DNA of 64,000 nucleotides. Source: Umezawaea sp049997955 (GTDB lineage Bacteria > Actinomycetota > Actinomycetes > Mycobacteriales > Pseudonocardiaceae). Below the pieces are notes generated by a model that was given only the letters and a program-made list of their open reading frames with translations, was not told the origin of the DNA and did no database searches. This document shows positions 59,896 to 64,000 of this stretch, one piece after another. Numbering within the stretch: position 1 is the first letter of the stretch; the number at the start of each line of letters is the position of its first letter. The translations under genes and the position numbers were made by a program. The stretch lies in contig JAEBDY010000005.1 in the NCBI GenBank assembly GCA_049997955.1, positions 62,001 through 126,000 of the forward strand. Reading direction: 5' to 3'.

Positions 59896-62800
59896 CAGCC
59901 CGACGCCGTGTAGACCACCGAGTCGACCGATTCCGGGCCCCAGGCGAGTTCGCGCAGCAGGCTGAGCGCGCCCTCCTCCGGGTCGATCAGCTTGATGCCG
60001 CGCTTGGCGTAGGACCGCATGAGCTCCGGCGTCACCATGCCGTTGTTGACGCCGGTCGGCGCCCACGGTCCCCAGTGGACGGTCAGGGCGCGGAAGCCGC
60101 ACCCGCGTCCCACCGACTCCAGCGCGTCGTTCGCGGCGGCGTAGTCGGACTGGCCGCGGTTGCCCAGCACGGCGGCGATGCTGCCGAAGAACACGGCGAA
60201 CCCCGGCCCGTTCGGCAGGCCCTCCACGGCCTCCAGCACCGTCTTGGCGCCGTCGACCTTGGTGCTGAACACCCGGCCGAACGACTCGGCGGACTTCTCC
60301 GCGATCAGCTTGTCCTCGATGACCCCGGCCGCGTAGACGACGCCGTCCAGCCTGCCGTGCTCGGTGTGGATCTCCTTGACCGCGCGGTGCACGGCCTCGA
60401 TGTCGCGCATGTCCACGGAGTGGTAGCGCACCCGGCTGCCCAGTTCGGTCAGCCGCCGCACGGTGTCGCGCACCTCCCGCACGGCTTCGATGCGACCGAT
60501 CTCCCGTTCGATCTCGGCCGGGACCCGCAGTCCGCTCGCGATCAGCGCGGCGCGCAGGGCCGCCGGGTCGGCGGCCGCCGCGATGGCGGCGGGCTCGTCC
60601 TCGGCGGGCAGCGCCGTGCGGCCCACCAGTTCGATCCGGCACCGGCTCGCGCTCGCCAGGGTGGCGGCGAACCGGGCGGTGATGCCCTTCGCGCCGCCGA
60701 CCAGCAGCACCACGGAGTCGCGGTCGAGCCCGATCGCCAACGCCTCGGCGGCGCCGTCGCCCGCCGGGCCCGCGCCGGAACTGCCGAGCAGCCCGAGGTC
60801 GGTCTCGACCATCCGCAGGCCGACCCGGCCCGCGTCGGTGATCCGCACGACCGGTTCGCCGTCCGCGGCGCCGAGTTCGGCGACCAGCGCGTCCACCCGG
60901 ACGTCCGCCTCGAACTCGACGACCTTCACCGCCGTGTCCGGGTACTCCCTCGCCGCGCTGCGGGTGAACCCGCGCAGCCCTTCGCCCGCGCCCGCCATGA
61001 TCAACCAGCGGGGACCGCCGGCCAGCAGCGACCGGAACAGCGGGAACGCCTCGGGCAGTTCGGTCGCGCGGTCGAGGTGGAACACGCCGTCGACCACCGC
61101 CGAGGGATCGCGGGTGACCTCGGCGCCCAGGTCCACGAGCCGCGCGACCAGCTCCTCGCCGTCGCCGACCACCAGGAAGCGCTGCCCGGCCAGGGACACC
61201 GGAGCCGTCGCTCCCGGGAGCGCGAACTCGGTCATCACCAGCCGCTGCGGAGCGATCACGACCGCCTCGGTCTCGGAGCTCCCCACCGCCTTGGGAGCCG
61301 GTGCTCCACCTCCGCCCAGCAGCGCGGTGATGGCCGCCGCGGTGCGGGCTTGGGAGAGTTGTTCGAGGTCGGCGGTGACGCCGAGGCGGATGGCGAGTTC
61401 TCCGGCGATCTCGGTGCGCTTGATGGAGTCGACGCTGAGGTCGGCTTCCAGGTCGAGGTCGGGTTCGATCATGTCGGTGGGGTAGCCGGTGCGTTCGGCG
61501 ATGATCTCCAGCACGGTCCGGAGCACGTCGACCGCGGGCTTCGCCCGAGCGACGGGTTCGGCGCCGAGCAGCGCGGTGATGGCGGCCGCGGTGCGGGCTT
61601 GGGAGAGTTGTTCGAGGTCGGCGGTGACGCCGAGGCGGATGGCGAGTTCTCCGGCGATCTCGGTGCGCTTGATGGAGTCGACGCTGAGGTCGGCCTCCAG
61701 GTCCAGGTCCGGCTCGATCATGTCGATCGGGTAGCCCGTGCGCTCCGCGATGATCTCCAGCACCGAGTCCAGCACGCTGGTCGGCGTGACGGCCACGACG
61801 ATCGGCGCCTGCTCGATCACCACGGGCTGGAGCACCACCGGCTGCGGCTGGGGCGCCCGCTGCACCGGCACCCGTTCCGACGCGCCGAGGTAGCCGAGCA
61901 GGACGTCCCGCTGCGCGGCGATCATCTCCCGGCTGCCGCGGAGGAACTCCGCGATCAGCGCCTCGTCGGAACCGCCGCCGGTCTGGGCCGCCATGGGGAT
62001 CTCCTGAACGCGTTCGGCCGGGCGCAGCGCGCCGGTCGGGATGACGCCCGCCGCGGTGCGGACGAGGTGGCCGTCGACGGTCCAGCCCGCCGCACGGGTC
62101 GTGCGGGGCACGGAGGCGTCGACCGAGTCGCGGCCGCGGTGCAGCCACGCGGTGCGCGGTCCGACGCCCGCGACGGCGAGCTGGGCCAGTGCGGTGAGGA
62201 AGCCGCGCACGCCCTGCTGCCCGTGGGACTCCAGGCCGACGGTCCGGTGTGGACGGTCGCCGAGGGTCGCGGACACCAGGCCGGACAGCACCGATCCGGG
62301 TCCGGCCTCCACGAACACCCGCGCGCCGTGGGCGTACATCGCCTCGATCTGCTCGGCGAACCGCACGGGCGAGCCGATCTGGGCGGCCAGTTCCGCGCGG
62401 ACGTCGTCGGCGCCGGATCCCGTCGGGTAGGCGGCGGCGGTCCGGTTGGACCACACCGGCAGCTCCGGCGCCCGCACGTCGGTGAGCGCCTTGGCGAACG
62501 CGGCGCCCGCGGAAGCGACCAGCGGGCTGTGGAACGCGCAGGCCACCTTGATCCGCTTCGCGCTGAACCCGTTCGCGCGCAACGACTCCACGGCGGCCTC
62601 GACCTCGGCGGTCGGCCCGGAGATCACGGTCTGCGTCGGCGAGTTGTGGTTGGCGGCCACGACCGACTCCGGCAGGAGCGCCTCGAAGTCCGCCGCGGCG
62701 GCGGTCACGGCGGCCATCGCGCCCGGATCACCACCGAGGGAGGCGAGGATCGATTCAGCTCTCGCGGCGCTCAACGCGGGCAGGGATTCCGCGGGGATCG

Positions 62801-64000
62801 CGCCCGCCGCGGCCAGCGCGACGAGTTCGCCGTAGCTGTGCCCCGCCACCATGTCCGGCTCGACGCCCGCCGCGGTCAGCAGGTCGTGCGCGGCCAGTCC
62901 GACGATCCCCAGCGCGGGCTGGGCGACCCTGGTGTCGGTGAGCCGGGCCTGTTGCGCGGCCCGCTCCTCGGCGTCGAACGCGATCGGCGGGTGCAGCACG
63001 TCCGCCCACTTCGCGCCGACCTGGACGTGCCGCTGCAACTCGGGGAAGGCGACGAACAGCTCGGCGAACATGCCGGGCCGCTGGCTGCCCTGGCCGGGGA
63101 ACAGGAACGCGACCTCGCCGGACACCCCGCCCGCCTGGAAGATCCCGTCGGACGGCTCGTCCTCGCCCGAGATCGCCCGGCGCAGCCGCTCGGCGAGTTC
63201 GTCCACATCGGACGCGACGACCGCGAACCGGACCTCGCCACGGGCGAGGTCCGCGCGCTTGGCGGCGCTCAACGCGTAGTCGCGCAACCGCCACCCGCCC
63301 GCCTCGACGAGCTTCAGCAGCTGCTCGGCGGCCTGCACCGCGCCTTCACCGCGGAACGTGAACAGCTCGGCGGGCCACTCGTCCAGCCCGTGCGCGGGCG
63401 GCGGAGCGCCGTCGTACCCGCGCAGCACCACGTGGAAGTTCGTGCCGCCGAAGCCGAACGCGCTCACCCCGGCGACCCGGTCGGCGGGCTCGGCCGCCCA
63501 CGGCCGGGGCCCGGCGTGGAAGGTGAACGGGCTGGTGTCCGGGACCCACGCGGAGTTCGGCCTGCTCACGTGCAGGGTGGGCGGCTGGACGCCCGTGTAC
63601 AGGGCGAGGGACGTCTTGATCAGCCCGGCGAGCCCGGCGGCGCACTTGGTGTGGCCGATCTGGGACTTCACCGACCCGACCGCGCAACTGGCGGGCGTGG
63701 CACCGGCCTCGACGAACACGTCGGTGAGCGTGCCCAGTTCGGTGCGGTCGCCGACCACGGTCCCGGTGCCGTGCGCCTCGACCAGCCCGACCTCGGCGGG
63801 GGAGATGCCCGCGTTGCGGTAGGCGCGTTCCAGTGCGTTGCGCTGGCCTTCCGGCCGCGGCGCGGTGAGGCCGAGCGACCGGCCGTCGCTCGCGCTGCCG
63901 ACGCCCTTGATCACCGCGTACACGCGGTCGCCGTCGCGTTCGGCGTCGGCGAGGCGCTTGAGCACCACGCACGCCACGCCCTCGCCGAGCGCGATGCCGT
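59892..64000 (-). CDS. Type I synthase KS-AT-ACP-ACP-KR (PfaA-like), partial
   Basis: At least 1369 aa; the N-terminus and KS active Cys lie beyond the right edge. Visible: the C-terminal half of the KS (VEAHGTGTVVGDR, GSVKSQIGHTKC, AFGFGGTNFHVV), AT (FLFPGQGSQRPGM, GHSYGELVAL, VACAFHSPL, malonyl-type), two nearly identical ACPs (each LEADLSVDSIKRTEIAGEL) and a KR (VVLLVGGAKGITARF, catalytic Tyr in GNRGQSDYAAAND). Tandem ACPs with DSIKR and this domain order are hallmarks of iterative PUFA/secondary-lipid synthases. The KR region (about 1085-1300) is followed only by a short tail. First visible gene of the operon. Confidence 0.9.
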   Translation of the reverse strand, partial: GIALGEGVACVVLKRLADAERDGDRVYAVIKGVGSASDGRSLGLTAPRPEGQRNALERAYRNAGISPAEVGLVEAHGTGTVVGDRTELGTLTDVFVEAGATPASCAVGSVKSQIGHTKCAAGLAGLIKTSLALYTGVQPPTLHVSRPNSAWVPDTSPFTFHAGPRPWAAEPADRVAGVSAFGFGGTNFHVVLRGYDGAPPPAHGLDEWPAELFTFRGEGAVQAAEQLLKLVEAGGWRLRDYALSAAKRADLARGEVRFAVVASDVDELAERLRRAISGEDEPSDGIFQAGGVSGEVAFLFPGQGSQRPGMFAELFVAFPELQRHVQVGAKWADVLHPPIAFDAEERAAQQARLTDTRVAQPALGIVGLAAHDLLTAAGVEPDMVAGHSYGELVALAAAGAIPAESLPALSAARAESILASLGGDPGAMAAVTAAAADFEALLPESVVAANHNSPTQTVISGPTAEVEAAVESLRANGFSAKRIKVACAFHSPLVASAGAAFAKALTDVRAPELPVWSNRTAAAYPTGSGADDVRAELAAQIGSPVRFAEQIEAMYAHGARVFVEAGPGSVLSGLVSATLGDRPHRTVGLESHGQQGVRGFLTALAQLAVAGVGPRTAWLHRGRDSVDASVPRTTRAAGWTVDGHLVRTAAGVIPTGALRPAERVQEIPMAAQTGGGSDEALIAEFLRGSREMIAAQRDVLLGYLGASERVPVQRAPQPQPVVLQPVVIEQAPIVVAVTPTSVLDSVLEIIAERTGYPIDMIEPDLDLEADLSVDSIKRTEIAGELAIRLGVTADLEQLSQARTAAAITALLGAEPVARAKPAVDVLRTVLEIIAERTGYPTDMIEPDLDLEADLSVDSIKRTEIAGELAIRLGVTADLEQLSQARTAAAITALLGGGGAPAPKAVGSSETEAVVIAPQRLVMTEFALPGATAPVSLAGQRFLVVGDGEELVARLVDLGAEVTRDPSAVVDGVFHLDRATELPEAFPLFRSLLAGGPRWLIMAGAGEGLRGFTRSAAREYPDTAVKVVEFEADVRVDALVAELGAADGEPVVRITDAGRVGLRMVETDLGLLGSSGAGPAGDGAAEALAIGLDRDSVVLLVGGAKGITARFAATLASASRCRIELVGRTALPAEDEPAAIAAAADPAALRAALIASGLRVPAEIEREIGRIEAVREVRDTVRRLTELGSRVRYHSVDMRDIEAVHRAVKEIHTEHGRLDGVVYAAGVIEDKLIAEKSAESFGRVFSTKVDGAKTVLEAVEGLPNGPGFAVFFGSIAAVLGNRGQSDYAAANDALESVGRGCGFRALTVHWGPWAPTGVNNGMVTPELMRSYAKRGIKLIDPEEGALSLLRELAWGPESVDSVVYTASGW
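61320..61514 (-). repeat. ACP-coding direct repeat, copy near the 3' end
   Basis: 195-bp direct repeat of 61569-61763 (offset 249 bp, 83 codons) encoding the second of the tandem ACP domains. Bases 61336-61445 (110 bp) are identical to the other copy. Confidence 0.9.
61569..61763 (-). repeat. ACP-coding direct repeat, copy near the 5' end
   Basis: Encodes the first of the tandem ACP domains; partner of 61320-61514. The identical 110-bp core uses less GC-rich third positions (TTG, GAG-TTG-TTC-type sense on the opposite strand) than the flanks, while the ends of the repeat have diverged. Confidence 0.9.

Noticed and set aside
55714..62454. Reading the second synthase as 2246 aa starting at 62454
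   Set aside because: The upstream part lies over the other synthase in the wrong frame and lacks any domain; the KS begins at 59895/59883.

Overview
The window is very GC-rich and reads as chromosomal DNA of a filamentous actinomycete, most likely of the Pseudonocardiaceae (Saccharothrix/Lentzea/Actinosynnema type). Pointers are the gene order ruvC-ruvA-ruvB-yajC-secD-secF-apt-relA-cyclophilin-hisS, frequent GTG/TTG starts and 4-nt stop/start overlaps, an RGCVC-type mini-protein, and mycobacterial-type SOS boxes. The genus is inference; no rRNA or tRNA gene was found.

Layout. (1) 1-6.1 kb: a truncated CNNM/CorC-type CBS membrane protein, a LacI regulator, a Tat-exported beta-lactamase-like protein, an SDR and a membrane-bound diguanylate cyclase. 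(2) 6.3-19.3 kb: conserved core of recombination (ruvCAB, with an SOS box), Sec accessory proteins, purine salvage, stringent response, cyclophilin, MBL hydrolase, hisS and a small membrane protein. (3) 19.3-40 kb: a carbohydrate island. A dasABC-GH20 operon imports and hydrolyses chitobiose-type sugars. A yes/lpl-like ABC importer with a DUF624 protein and two PL11 rhamnogalacturonan lyases serve pectin rhamnogalacturonan. A Gfo/Idh/MocA-DUF6807 fusion, a DasR-like GntR regulator and two tandem GH16-like/CBM5-12 secreted enzymes complete it. LacI-type palindromes mark the pectin genes; GGTCTAGACC/GGTATTACC-type palindromes mark the das, gntR and GH16 genes. (4) 39.8-50.4 kb: mixed metabolic genes, including pnuC-nadR and an intein-split radical SAM gene under an exact SOS box. 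(5) 50.4-64 kb: one leftward, tightly coupled biosynthetic operon that runs off the right edge. In order it holds a KS-AT-ACP-ACP-KR synthase, a KS-AT-DH-PPTase synthase, a discrete ACP, an alpha/beta hydrolase, a glycosyltransferase, an ABC exporter and an MFS exporter. It resembles polyunsaturated-fatty-acid/secondary-lipid synthases and suggests a glycosylated, exported lipid or polyketide.

Most unusual non-coding item: a 117-bp hairpin-forming element present twice, at 15290-15406 and inverted at 31898-32014, with about 8 mismatches. Both copies lie between convergent genes, and each has a tandem-repeat tract next to it. A separate perfect 26-bp inverted repeat lies at 49481-49541.
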